Shown: positions 8,879 through 18,099, counted from the stretch's first letter. The stretch is 64,000 nt of DNA from Arsukibacterium indicum (GCF_019100565.1 NZ_JAHRID010000001.1:434001-498000), one strand, 5' to 3'. The notes: generated by a model not told the origin, from the letters alone. Made by a program: numbers and translations.

Positions 8879-9555
8879 AGTACATCGCATTAATTCCGGC
8901 ACGAGGCGGCTCAAAAGGGATCCCGGATAAGAACATACGACTGGTCAATGGCCAACCTCTGATCACCTGGAGTATCAAACAGGCGAAAGCCTGTCCGGCG
9001 ATAAGCCGGGTGCTGGTATCAACCGATTCAGAAAAAATTGCTGAAATAGCAAGGGCTGCAGGTGCTGAGGTTCCGGCACTGCGGCCTGCAGCGCTGGCAG
9101 AAGACTGCACATCAACCGAAGCGGTGATGCTGCATGTGCAACAACATTGGCTTACCGGCGCTGAAGATGAAGTAATAGTATTATTGCAACCCACTTCACC
9201 ACTGCGTTTACCAGACAGTTTAGCTAATGCAATTACCTGCTTTGAGCAGCAAGGCGCTGATTCACTGGTTTCAGTGTGTGAAAGTCATGCTTTCTTCTGG
9301 AAACACCCACTTCAGCCAGAAGCACAATATGATTTTATGCACCGCCCGCGCCGCCAGGATATTAAGCCACAAGATAAGCAGTATCGCGAGAACGGCTCAA
9401 TTTACCTGACTAAATCAGCAATTCTCCAACAATTCAAAAACCGGTTAGGTGGGAAAATAGCCATGTTTTGTATGCAGGAACAAGAGTCCTGGGAGATCGA
9501 TTCACTCACCGATTTAACTATAGTATCAACGCTGATGCAGGAGAGCGGCTTATGA
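8875..9555 (+). CDS. CMP-nonulosonate synthetase (NeuA/LegF-type cytidylyltransferase)
   Basis: 226 residues. The N-terminal IPARGGSKGIPDKNIRLVNG motif is the CTP-binding signature of acylneuraminate cytidylyltransferases, and LLQPTSPLR is the second conserved block. It is distinct from pseF at the left edge, so the cluster activates two different nonulosonic acids or two forms of one. The start is a TTG overlapping the upstream stop, supported by AGGAG at 8861. Whether the sugar is sialic, legionaminic or 8-epi-legionaminic acid cannot be told from sequence alone. Confidence 0.85.
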   Translation: MKYIALIPARGGSKGIPDKNIRLVNGQPLITWSIKQAKACPAISRVLVSTDSEKIAEIARAAGAEVPALRPAALAEDCTSTEAVMLHVQQHWLTGAEDEVIVLLQPTSPLRLPDSLANAITCFEQQGADSLVSVCESHAFFWKHPLQPEAQYDFMHRPRRQDIKPQDKQYRENGSIYLTKSAILQQFKNRLGGKIAMFCMQEQESWEIDSLTDLTIVSTLMQESGL

Positions 9556-11804
9556 TTATTGAACGGAATATTGCCCGTTATATCGTGTTTACAGACGATG
9601 AGCTAAGCCATGCTTTACAGAAAATAAGCAGCAATAAATCTGGGATTGTCTTTGTCCTCGCACAAAATGGTGTTCTCGAAGGCATATTAACCGACGGAGA
9701 TCTGCGTCGGTGGTTACTGCAAACCAACAAACTCGACCTTACGCAACCAGTTGCTGATGCCTTTAACAGCAGTTTTGTATATGCTTTGGATGACTCAGCA
9801 CCGGCGGAGATTGAGCAGCTATTCTCCAGTCGCATAGAGTATGTGCCGTTACTTGACAAACAAAGCCGGTTAGTTGGTATTGCCTCCCGTAAAACACATC
9901 ATATTCAGATCGCTGATTTTATTATTTCTGACGACAGCAACGTGTTCGTAATTGCTGAAATCGGAAACAACCATAATGGCGACATCACCCTGGCTAAACG
10001 CTTAGTTGACGAAGCCGTAGCTGCCGGTGCTGATTGCGCTAAATTTCAGTTAAGGCACATGGACAGTATGTACCGTAAGTCAGGTAGCGGCGCGCAGGGA
10101 GAGGATTTAGGCGCAGAGTACACGCTGGATTTACTTGCCCGGTTTCAGTTATCAACAGCGCAAATGTATGAGGTCTTTGATTATTGTAAACAGCGAAACA
10201 TCATCCCACTGTGCACACCATGGGATGCCAACAGTCTGGAAGCACTGGAGAAATATGGAATGCCGGCTTACAAAGTGGCCTCTGCCGATCTGACGAATCA
10301 TGAATTGCTTGAAAAGCTGGCAAAAACCAGAAAACCATTGCTCTGCTCTACTGGTATGTCTACCGAAGCTGAAATTAAAGAAGCCGTCACACTATTGAAA
10401 CGCTTCGGTAGTCAGTTTGTGCTTCTGCACTGTAATTCAACTTATCCCGCGCCTTTTAAAGATGTTAATCTACGCTATTTAAATCGCCTGAGAGAGCTGG
10501 CGCATAACGGCCTTGTTGGTTACTCGGGTCACGAAAGAGGTATTGCTGTTGCAGTGTCGGCTGTATCGCTGGGGGCTAAGGTAATTGAAAAGCATTTTAC
10601 CCTTGACAGGAATATGGAAGGCAATGATCACCGGGTAAGTTTGCTGCCGGACGAGTTTAAACTGATGACTCAGAGCATCAGAGAAATTGAGCAGGCATTG
10701 GGTTCGTCAGACACCCGTAAAGTAACCCAGGGTGAAATGATGAACCGGGAAGTGCTGGCCAAAAGTCTGGTTTGCACCCGGGCATTGAAACCAGGCGATG
10801 TGATAAGCGCAAGCGACATCGACACCAGAAGTCCGGGCAAAGGGCTGGCGCCTTATATGAAAAGTCAACTGGTCGGCAAAACAGTGCAGCGAGATGTCGA
10901 GCCCGGCGATTTCTTTTATCCATCAGACTTAAACGACGTGCAAATACAGGCAAGACACTACAGTTTTAACCGCCCTTTCGGTGTTCCGGTACGCTATCAT
11001 GATTTTGCTACCATGGTCGGAAAATCTAATTTTGACCTGGTAGAATTCCATTTTAGTTATAAAGATTTGGAGCTTGCCCCCGCAGCATTTCTGAACGCTG
11101 ACGGCTACGACATGAATTTTGTCGTGCACAGCCCTGAACTGTTTGCCGGTGATCATATTATGGATCTTTGCGCAGAAGACCCCGTTTATCGACAACGTTC
11201 CATTGAGGAATTACAGCGCGTTATAAATACGACCCTGAAATTACAACAATATTTCCATCGTGCTAAACGCCCCCTGATAATAATAAATGCCGGAGGCTTC
11301 ACGTTAGACGGTTTTATGCCAACCCAGCACCGTCAGGAAAAATACCAACTTATCGCCGATGCTCTGCGCCAACTGGATACCGAAGGGGTAGAAATTATTC
11401 CCCAAACGATGCCGCCCTACCCCTGGCACTTTGGTGGTCAGCGTTTCCATAATCTGTTTATGGATGCCGCAGATATTGTCCAATTTTGCCAACAACATCA
11501 AATGAGGATATGTTTAGATATCTCCCATTCAAAGCTAGCCTGTAACTTATCGAAGGCGTCGTTTAGTCAATTTATTCAGCAGGTAGCCCCTTTTACTGCC
11601 CATATCCATATCGTGGATGCCGAAAATGTAGATGGCGAGGGCTTACAAATTGGTGAAGGTGAAATCGACTTTGCTGAACTGGCTAAGCAATTAAAGCAGT
11701 TATCCCCTGCCGCATCTTTTATTCCTGAGATCTGGCAAGGCCATAAAAATGAAGGTGAAGGCTTTTGGCAAGCACTTGAGTTACTGGAAAAATACCAATT
11801 CTGA
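9552..11804 (+). CDS. CBS-NeuB-SAF-TIM barrel fusion, nonulosonic acid synthase
   Basis: 750 residues from the ATG at 9552 (ATGA overlap with the synthetase stop). Order of parts: a CBS pair (about 1-120, with GILTDGDLRRWL), a NeuB synthase barrel (about 125-370; VIAEIGNNHNGDITLAK, STGMS, HCNSTYPAP, GYSGHERG, VIEKHFTLDR), a SAF domain (about 400-465; SPGKGLAPYMKSQLVGK), then a 270-residue xylose-isomerase/AP-endonuclease-like TIM barrel (from about 485; CLDISHSKLA, IPEIWQG). Plain NeuB proteins are about 350 residues. The extra barrel may supply or epimerise the hexose substrate; the CBS part may sense a nucleotide. Synthase activity is well supported, the rest is inference. Confidence 0.83.
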   Translation: MIIERNIARYIVFTDDELSHALQKISSNKSGIVFVLAQNGVLEGILTDGDLRRWLLQTNKLDLTQPVADAFNSSFVYALDDSAPAEIEQLFSSRIEYVPLLDKQSRLVGIASRKTHHIQIADFIISDDSNVFVIAEIGNNHNGDITLAKRLVDEAVAAGADCAKFQLRHMDSMYRKSGSGAQGEDLGAEYTLDLLARFQLSTAQMYEVFDYCKQRNIIPLCTPWDANSLEALEKYGMPAYKVASADLTNHELLEKLAKTRKPLLCSTGMSTEAEIKEAVTLLKRFGSQFVLLHCNSTYPAPFKDVNLRYLNRLRELAHNGLVGYSGHERGIAVAVSAVSLGAKVIEKHFTLDRNMEGNDHRVSLLPDEFKLMTQSIREIEQALGSSDTRKVTQGEMMNREVLAKSLVCTRALKPGDVISASDIDTRSPGKGLAPYMKSQLVGKTVQRDVEPGDFFYPSDLNDVQIQARHYSFNRPFGVPVRYHDFATMVGKSNFDLVEFHFSYKDLELAPAAFLNADGYDMNFVVHSPELFAGDHIMDLCAEDPVYRQRSIEELQRVINTTLKLQQYFHRAKRPLIIINAGGFTLDGFMPTQHRQEKYQLIADALRQLDTEGVEIIPQTMPPYPWHFGGQRFHNLFMDAADIVQFCQQHQMRICLDISHSKLACNLSKASFSQFIQQVAPFTAHIHIVDAENVDGEGLQIGEGEIDFAELAKQLKQLSPAASFIPEIWQGHKNEGEGFWQALELLEKYQF

Positions 11805-11820
11805 TTAACAGGTAAACATC

Positions 11821-12489
11821 ATGAAACTTTTCAACTTCGACACTGACCTTGCTTTTGACTATGAAAATGGTTTTTACCTTACATCGGAACAGAAGCGTTT
11901 GCAGAAATTAGTGGCTCACTACGAGCTATATAAAAAAATTACCGGGCTACCTGGCGCAGTGCTTGAGCTGGGCGTTTTTAAAGGGGCATCTTTACTTAGA
12001 TTTGCAACATTCAGAGATATGCTTGAGGCCGCAAACTCACGTGCTATTATTGGCTTTGATGCTTTTGGACGCTTTCCCACCCCCGATGAGCAAGCCGCAA
12101 CTGATTTAGCTTTTATCGCCAAATTTGAATCAATCGCAGGCAATGGCATTAGTCAGGCAGAACTTCAACAATGCCTTGATTACAAAGGTATAGTTAATAC
12201 ACAGTTGATTGCTGGCGATATTATGGAAACATTGCCTGATTACATCAGCCAGCATCCTGAGCTACGCCTGGCATTGCTGCATATTGACGTAGACGTATAC
12301 GCACCAAGTAAGCTGGCCCTGGATTTACTTTACAAGCATGTTGTTCCTGGTGGACTGATTATTTTCGATGATTATGGTACGGTTGAAGGCGAAACCCTTG
12401 CAGTTGATGAATTCGTAGCTGAACATAAACTTAAATTGAAGAAACTATCATGTTCCCATATTCCTACTTACATAGAAAAAGCTGGCTAA
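11821..12489 (+). CDS. TylF/macrocin-O-methyltransferase family protein
   Basis: 222 residues. Seen: the SAM-binding segment VLELGVFKGASLLRFA, IIGFDAFGRFP, and the metal-site segment LLHIDVDVYAPSKLALD followed by PGGLIIFDDYGT, all typical of TylF-type sugar O-methyltransferases. It is the last gene of the + strand glycan operon, 16 bases after the fusion protein with an AGGT ribosome site, and faces the Maf gene. With the methyltransferase at 8000 it gives the cluster two methylation steps, so the final glycan is probably methylated. Confidence 0.83.
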   Translation: MKLFNFDTDLAFDYENGFYLTSEQKRLQKLVAHYELYKKITGLPGAVLELGVFKGASLLRFATFRDMLEAANSRAIIGFDAFGRFPTPDEQAATDLAFIAKFESIAGNGISQAELQQCLDYKGIVNTQLIAGDIMETLPDYISQHPELRLALLHIDVDVYAPSKLALDLLYKHVVPGGLIIFDDYGTVEGETLAVDEFVAEHKLKLKKLSCSHIPTYIEKAG

Positions 12490-12559
12490 CTCACCAACAA
12501 ACTATAATCGCGCTGCCATTGTGCACCGCTGACCCAAAAGTTACCTGAACATAGCGAAC

Positions 12560-12584
12560 GTCACTGCATTGCTTGTGCAGTGAC
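12560..12584. terminator. Hairpin between convergent glycan operon and maf
   Basis: A perfect 9-bp stem (12560-12568 with 12576-12584) and 7-base loop sits directly beside the maf stop codon and 70 bases after the TylF-type stop. It may end transcription from both sides, but neither arm is followed by a clear U run. Confidence 0.4.
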
Positions 12585-15407
12585 TCACGCCTTTGCTTTT
12601 GCCTTAAACAAGTTTTCTACGTTAACGTCATCAAACTTTAGCGGTTTGTCGATAAAGTCGTTACTGGCTGCCACCAGATAATCCCGCCAGATTGCTTTTA
12701 CTTTGTGGAAAGTTTCCAGAATTTTCGGCGATTCCGGGCTGATACAGGATGCAAGTTTTGTCAGCACCCCACCAAAATAATTGGTACTTCCATAAAGCAG
12801 ACAGAAAGTTGGATCAGCCGGCATTTTTACTGTTGAACGGAGTAAAACCCATTGTTTTTCAACGAATTCCCTTGCGGATTTACTGTCAGTAATTTCATCG
12901 TCGAATAAAGCCAGCCACTTCTCTATAGTTTGTGAAAACAGCGCTAAATCCAGAGCATTAAAAATATCATCCGCGTATGTAGGATCAGGCGTGTAAAATG
13001 CACGTTTAATCAGTTCGTTGAACAGCGCTGGCTTATTTACTATCTCATTACCCAATAAAATATTTGCCGGCTGCAATGGCACAGCACCACTGATATAAGC
13101 ACCGTTGCTGCAATTATAAATTTCCAGCTTGCGGCCTGCTTTTTGGATAGCCTGTTCAAGTAGTTTCCGGGAAACCTCAAATTCACGCTTAGTAAACACC
13201 ATTGGTAAAAAGTTACCTTTAGCGGGAATACCACCACCATGCGCTTGCTGATAGTTATACACTTCACTGCCATCAGGCCGATAATAAGCAGATGATTGCG
13301 AGTGATGATACCTAATATCAATGTACCCCAGATCCACGCCGAACAAATAAAGTGCTTTACTCCCAAGACGAAGAACAAAGTTCATTACCAAATTAGAGAC
13401 TGTTGGATAGGCATAGCTTAATGAGGCGATTTGCTGACCTTTTTTCTTCAGTCCTTGCTGAAACATGAAAGTAGAGGATTCGCCGTCTTTAAAGCACAGC
13501 AACACATCTTTAAACATCTGCGCGGTATCAGGGTGAATACCATTCACACTAAGCAAATAAATATCTTTCAGATAGTCAGGGGCATTTACCTGATTTATCC
13601 AGTAATAAGTAGACCGGTTTTGTTCAACCTCAGCATGAAAATCTGGCTTGATACCCTGCTTATGCAATGAAGACAGTGCAGTGCCACAACTGATTAGAAT
13701 TACCCTGTCGCGGTATTCTTTTAAATAATCAATACAGTTATCCAGGCTTGGGCCGTTACCTATAATAAAAACTGGCAAATCAAGCACGGGTAAATCACGA
13801 TAAATGCTACTGTCCTGCTTCAGGAATTTATGCTGTTTTGCCAGGCTATTGTAGGTATGAGCGACACCGTATCTGGCATGGTCAAAATATTCACCAAGTG
13901 CCAGTACCACCCGAAGCTCAGAGCGTAAGTCACTGATAGACTTTTGCATACTGTGATTAAAATATGAACTGAGCATATAGGTATTGGCAATCGAGTAAGC
14001 GCCAACCTGATAAAACTGCGCCATTAGATCATAAAAATAAGTTGAGCCATCACCGCCCAGGTTAAGGTATATCCGACATTGCTGCTGGTCGGCCCGCTCA
14101 ATAATACTTGCCCAGTCAGTTACCCGAAGGCTTGCTGCAAAAAAATCCAGATTAGGCTCGCAAATATACAGATTTTTAATTTTCCGCTGTTCAGTAAGCA
14201 GCTCTATATGCCGGCCAAGACCAACCCCAAAAATAATTAATGAGTCCACTTCATCTGTTAAAACGCTTTGCTGCTCCAGCTGCTGACTGATTAGGGGTTG
14301 CACCTGATTAACATGTGAAAAGTGAATATAGTGCTTCAACTTGCCTAACGATTGTTGACCAAGCAATACATCATCTTTGTAAGGATGATGAATAAAATAC
14401 TGAACAAGGCCAGCAGCTTCCTGTTCCAAATCATAATGAAACAACGCATTACGCCCGGGATGCCATAAATTGATATGCTGCTGATGATCGGTAACTAACT
14501 GCCAGTGTCTGCTGCTGTGTTGCTGAATTGCCTTAAAAACGGCTGGGTAAAACTTTTCCAGCGCCTGCAAGTTACGCTGATATTGTTGCTCATCACCATC
14601 CGTCGCTGTTACAGGGAAATTACCAATCACTCCTGCGTTTCGTTCAGCAACATAATCGTAAAAGCTTTCGGACGGCAGAATATTCTGGTTACTGGCGGCA
14701 AACTGGTGCAGTTTGCCATTGTGCTGCCATAGTGACTGAATCACTTCATCCAGCATTGGGTGGAAACGATGTCGATAAATATAAATACGATCACTGTGCA
14801 GCAGCGGGAGAAGCTCAGCTAAATCCTCGGTAATGGTTTGACCATCGTTGCCAAGTTGCAGAAATAACTGAGTGCCGGTCGCTTCGGCCAGTTCAAATAA
14901 AGCTTGCCAATCAAAATTCTGAATCGAGCAAAATAATACATCCAAATCGGGTTCGTACAATACCAGATATTTTACCCGGCAATTTTGCAGCAGCTCAGTT
15001 AACTGAAAACCAAACCCCAGACCAAACATCAGCACGGCCTCAGCTTTTACCGGCAACGCTTCAGAACTCCAAGCCTGACCAACTGCGGTAGTTGATTCAA
15101 CCATAAGATATGGCGCGGCGTTACAGAATGTCTCGACTTCCTGCTGAACTTCCAGCTGTGGCTGTTCGGAATACCACACCCTGCCCGTTGCAAAATCAAC
15201 AATATTAAGTTCAGCTGCCGCGGTCGCAAAAACTGAGTATTGCTGCACGTGATGTTGTTCTATCAGTGGTACTACCGATGGCATATAATGCTTAAATGCC
15301 TGTAGGTTAGAGGTAAATTGCTGCTGAATATGTGCTGATAATGCCTGTTCAATATTTTGCTGCTGGTGAGCGTCTTCAGTGACCTGATAATTAATATATT
15401 TAAGCAT
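12585..15407 (-). CDS. maf: Motility-associated factor (Maf) flagellin glycosyltransferase
   Basis: 940 residues from the ATG at 15407; an upstream in-frame start at 15494 would lie inside the preceding gene. Maf proteins transfer CMP-activated nonulosonic acids to Ser/Thr of flagellin in the cytoplasm before export. The central DUF115 domain is marked by PVFIIGNGPSLDNCIDYL (about residue 360 of the C-terminal two thirds) and LYLFGVDLGYIDIRYHHS. The N-terminal half holds two related Rossmann-like segments with VLMFGLGFGFQLTELL and LIIFGVGLGRHIELL. Position beside the fliS/fliD genes and opposite the pse cluster supports the role. The acceptor sites are not visible. Confidence 0.88.
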   Translation of the reverse strand: MLKYINYQVTEDAHQQQNIEQALSAHIQQQFTSNLQAFKHYMPSVVPLIEQHHVQQYSVFATAAAELNIVDFATGRVWYSEQPQLEVQQEVETFCNAAPYLMVESTTAVGQAWSSEALPVKAEAVLMFGLGFGFQLTELLQNCRVKYLVLYEPDLDVLFCSIQNFDWQALFELAEATGTQLFLQLGNDGQTITEDLAELLPLLHSDRIYIYRHRFHPMLDEVIQSLWQHNGKLHQFAASNQNILPSESFYDYVAERNAGVIGNFPVTATDGDEQQYQRNLQALEKFYPAVFKAIQQHSSRHWQLVTDHQQHINLWHPGRNALFHYDLEQEAAGLVQYFIHHPYKDDVLLGQQSLGKLKHYIHFSHVNQVQPLISQQLEQQSVLTDEVDSLIIFGVGLGRHIELLTEQRKIKNLYICEPNLDFFAASLRVTDWASIIERADQQQCRIYLNLGGDGSTYFYDLMAQFYQVGAYSIANTYMLSSYFNHSMQKSISDLRSELRVVLALGEYFDHARYGVAHTYNSLAKQHKFLKQDSSIYRDLPVLDLPVFIIGNGPSLDNCIDYLKEYRDRVILISCGTALSSLHKQGIKPDFHAEVEQNRSTYYWINQVNAPDYLKDIYLLSVNGIHPDTAQMFKDVLLCFKDGESSTFMFQQGLKKKGQQIASLSYAYPTVSNLVMNFVLRLGSKALYLFGVDLGYIDIRYHHSQSSAYYRPDGSEVYNYQQAHGGGIPAKGNFLPMVFTKREFEVSRKLLEQAIQKAGRKLEIYNCSNGAYISGAVPLQPANILLGNEIVNKPALFNELIKRAFYTPDPTYADDIFNALDLALFSQTIEKWLALFDDEITDSKSAREFVEKQWVLLRSTVKMPADPTFCLLYGSTNYFGGVLTKLASCISPESPKILETFHKVKAIWRDYLVAASNDFIDKPLKFDDVNVENLFKAKAKA

Positions 15408-15426
15408 GGCAAATCCCGATGGCGGG

Positions 15427-15729
15427 TTAATTGTTCTGGCCGTAACTGCGCTTCGCTTTTTTCCCCCGTTGGAGTTCCAGCATACTGGTCGCAATCGCCT
15501 CTTTTTCTGACGCCATTTTTGCCATTAAAGCCTGCAGCCAGTCAAGGTTATCCTGTAAATAAGCGGCAAAATCTGCAGTAGGTTCAACTGCTGGCAGTTG
15601 CAATAGTTGCTGTAACTGTTGCAACAACTGGCTAAGTTCTTCAGTAGAATAGGCGGGATCTGCTACCAGCTGTTCCGCCTGCAGCCTTAATTTCGCTGCA
15701 GACTCTATTCGCTGTTGTAGTTCAGACAT
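15427..15729 (-). CDS. fliT: FliT-like flagellar chaperone (small coiled protein)
   Basis: 100 residues, Gln/Leu-rich and almost wholly helical, with a basic tail (RGKKAKRSYGQNN). It begins where fliS ends (shared base at 15729) and precedes maf. In this operon position gammaproteobacteria carry FliT, the export chaperone of the FliD cap, which is of similar size. The sequence itself is poorly conserved, so the name rests mainly on context. Confidence 0.55.
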   Translation of the reverse strand: MSELQQRIESAAKLRLQAEQLVADPAYSTEELSQLLQQLQQLLQLPAVEPTADFAAYLQDNLDWLQALMAKMASEKEAIATSMLELQRGKKAKRSYGQNN

Positions 15730-16154
15730 CAGGCGGTTCGCTGTTGCTTCTGGGCCTGCATTTCGTACCCTTCCTGCCTGGCATGCACCGGGATTTGATC
15801 CCAGGCACCTTTAATCGTTACCAGCAGTTCCAGCACATCATCTATTTTAGCAATACTTTTTTCGCGGCTGGCCAGGATCAGGTGATTTTGCATAAAGTCA
15901 TACAGTGCAAAAAGGTTATCTGAAATCTCGCCGGCGTCCATATCCAGTGAATTTTGCAGTGCTGCAATAATCGTCATCGCTTTTGACAATGCAGCTGACT
16001 TGCCGGCGTAATCTTTACGTTCAATACAGCCTTTTGCTTTTGCCATATTTTCAAGCGCACCGAGCATCAGTAACTGAATAACGCGATGCGGATCAGCAAC
16101 CGCTAAATCATCTTTTATACCGACGGCTTTATACGCTTTAATTCCGTAACTCAT
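15729..16154 (-). CDS. fliS: Flagellin export chaperone FliS
   Basis: 141 residues from the ATG at 16154, which has a GGAG ribosome site; a GTG at 16166 would place the start over the fliD stop. FliS binds the C-terminus of flagellin and prevents premature polymerisation. Seen: the family hallmarks YGIKAYKAVGI at the N-terminus, DPHRVIQLLMLGALENMAKAKGCI, and LFALYDFMQNHLILASREKSIAKIDDVLELLVTIKGAWDQI. It lies between fliD and the FliT-like gene in the sigma-28 operon headed by flaG. Confidence 0.93.
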   Translation of the reverse strand: MSYGIKAYKAVGIKDDLAVADPHRVIQLLMLGALENMAKAKGCIERKDYAGKSAALSKAMTIIAALQNSLDMDAGEISDNLFALYDFMQNHLILASREKSIAKIDDVLELLVTIKGAWDQIPVHARQEGYEMQAQKQQRTA

Positions 16155-16165
16155 ATTGCTCTCCA

Positions 16166-17629
16166 CTAATTCGATTTGTTGGTGCCAAAGCCGGGCAAGC
16201 TGGACAGTTGTGCTGTCACGGTCGACGCCATATTCTGCATTGAACCTAGCAACGCATCCAATGCAGTGTAGCGACTACGTAATGTTTGCTCGAAACTAGC
16301 TATATATCGGTTAGCTGCGTCTAAATCTTTAGTGTTTTTATCAATTTGTGTTTTTATAGAGTTCTCTTTGCTGGCAATAATGCCGCCACTTTGGGTAAAT
16401 TCTTTTAGAAATCCGTCCAGAGTAGTGGCTAAGCCGGTTTCACCGCCAAAGAATGCAGCCACCCCGTCATAGTTCTCATTGAGTGCGCGGTCAAAACGCG
16501 TGCGGCCTGAATCACCACCAAACTCTGAGCTGGCAGAAATTTGCAGTTTACCGTCTTCCTGAAAAGTAATACCCAACGCATATAAGGTTGATAATGAGTC
16601 ATCAGCGCCGTTGACAACATTACCAAGCAAGCCCCGTAACTGGCTCATAATATTTTTAGGCATTTGATCGGTTGCCAACGCACCACCTTCTGCAGTAACG
16701 GTTTTACCATCTGCTCCAAGGGTACGCTTTTTGGTCAGTGCAGCAACCTGGTCAACCAACACGTTGTAATTGTTAATAAAATTCTGGATATTTTCTTCAG
16801 CTGATGCATTGTCAGTAGCTATATTCACCGCAGCATTGTTACCATCAGGCGTTACGGCTTTAACCGTTAATGTCACATCCTGAATAACATTGGTAAAAGT
16901 ATTACTGCTATTGGTTGCTACAATACCATCTACTTCAATAATAGCGTCCTGCGCCGCCTGGCTAACACTTAAGCCGGCAGTAGCGCCGGTAGGTATTGTT
17001 GAAATAGCATCAAGCTCAGCATTATTGTTGCTGATAACCAAATCATTACCTAAACCGGTTTCGTCCGATGTCAATACCAGCTTGGTACCCACAGCACCAC
17101 CGGCATTAATAATGTTAGCATTGACGCCAAAGTTATCGCTGTTAGCATTAATTTGCTGACGCAATTCATTTAATGTCATGCCGGCTGTAACTTCAACATC
17201 AAAACTTTTGCCATTGGCTGCAAATGTCAGCGTACCATCAGTAGTGGAAATGACATCACTGGCCGCCGCAAAACTGGCATCAGCACTTTCCAGCCGACTG
17301 CCCGAAGCGAGTTGATTAACTTTGATATCAAAATTAGCGGCTGCAGCGGTATTTGATGCCGATGCTTCAATATATGTTTTGTTTTCAGTGGGTTGAATAA
17401 CAGTAGCCGTTCTGGCGTTTAATGTATTGCCCGACAGCTTTTTAATGGCGTCCTGAAAAGCTGAGAGGGCGGATTTTAACTGCCCTACACCAGACAAAGA
17501 GGTGTCTAATGTCTTTTTGGTGGTATTTATCCGTCCCAGTTTGGTATCCCGCTCAACTTTTACCAGAGTCGATACCAACTCTTCCAATGGCAAACCTGAT
17601 GCTGAACCCAGGAAATTAATACCAGACAT
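16166..17629 (-). CDS. fliD: Flagellar filament cap protein FliD (HAP2)
   Basis: 487 residues, typical for FliD. The N-terminal FliD_N domain (GINFLGSASGLPLEELVSTLV) and the C-terminal D0/D1 region (IDKNTKDLDAANRYIASFEQTLRSRYTALDALLGSMQ) are conserved; the middle has the flagellin-hook IN-like stretch around residues 100-220. It caps the growing filament and guides flagellin folding. It starts nine bases after the flaG stop and shares the flaG promoter. Confidence 0.95.
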   Translation of the reverse strand: MSGINFLGSASGLPLEELVSTLVKVERDTKLGRINTTKKTLDTSLSGVGQLKSALSAFQDAIKKLSGNTLNARTATVIQPTENKTYIEASASNTAAAANFDIKVNQLASGSRLESADASFAAASDVISTTDGTLTFAANGKSFDVEVTAGMTLNELRQQINANSDNFGVNANIINAGGAVGTKLVLTSDETGLGNDLVISNNNAELDAISTIPTGATAGLSVSQAAQDAIIEVDGIVATNSSNTFTNVIQDVTLTVKAVTPDGNNAAVNIATDNASAEENIQNFINNYNVLVDQVAALTKKRTLGADGKTVTAEGGALATDQMPKNIMSQLRGLLGNVVNGADDSLSTLYALGITFQEDGKLQISASSEFGGDSGRTRFDRALNENYDGVAAFFGGETGLATTLDGFLKEFTQSGGIIASKENSIKTQIDKNTKDLDAANRYIASFEQTLRSRYTALDALLGSMQNMASTVTAQLSSLPGFGTNKSN

Positions 17630-17638
17630 ATTTCACCT

Positions 17639-18031
17639 CTATACTTTGTTATCAATTAACAGGCCGATAGACTGCCCCATTTCGTCCTGCAACCGTTTAA
17701 TATCCTGCGCAACTTTCAACAGTTCTTCGGTTGGAATTTGCTTTATCAGCTCATCTGTCTCAAAGTCTACCACTTTAATGACTGAACGACCCGACAGATC
17801 ATCAATTGAAAAACTGAGCGAACGCTGCTCCAGGGCAACGGCCTGATTTACTACATCAACAGCTTGTTGTAATTCAGTTCTGCTCACCTGCGTAACCGGC
17901 CTTGCTGTCTCGACCGGGGCTGCTACTGGCGTCAATATTCTGTCAGTAGTAGCCGGCATCGTTGCTACAGAAGCACTGTTTGCATTAACAGAAGCACTGT
18001 TTGTATTGACAGATGCATTAATTGTGCTCAT
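17639..18031 (-). CDS. flaG: FlaG protein
   Basis: 130 residues. The C-terminal 70 (LSFSIDDLSGRSVIKVVDFETDELIKQIPTEE in outline) are the FlaG domain, associated with control of filament length. The first 35 residues are a low-complexity repeat of Asn, Ser and Val (SVNTNSASVNANSASV). A near-perfect sigma-28 site ends only 12 bases before the ATG, leaving the Shine-Dalgarno GGAG upstream of the expected transcript start. Translation may therefore be almost leaderless, or may begin at Met25. First gene of the operon flaG-fliD-fliS-fliT-like-maf. Confidence 0.9.
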   Translation of the reverse strand: MSTINASVNTNSASVNANSASVATMPATTDRILTPVAAPVETARPVTQVSRTELQQAVDVVNQAVALEQRSLSFSIDDLSGRSVIKVVDFETDELIKQIPTEELLKVAQDIKRLQDEMGQSIGLLIDNKV

Positions 18032-18042
18032 TGTCAGACTCC

Positions 18043-18069
18043 TTATCGGCGCGCAGGGTGAGAACTTTA
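18043..18069 (-). promoter_or_regulatory. Sigma-28 promoter for flaG-fliD-fliS-fliT-maf
   Basis: Reads TAAAGTTC, 11 bases, GCCGATAA on the - strand: 15 of 16 matches to the enterobacterial FliA consensus with exact spacing. It lies within an 8-bp inverted repeat (GGTGAGAA/TTCTCACC) between flaG and the first flagellin gene. Confidence 0.85.
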
Positions 18070-18099
18070 GACCAGCTTCTCACCGCCACGCGTATTAGT

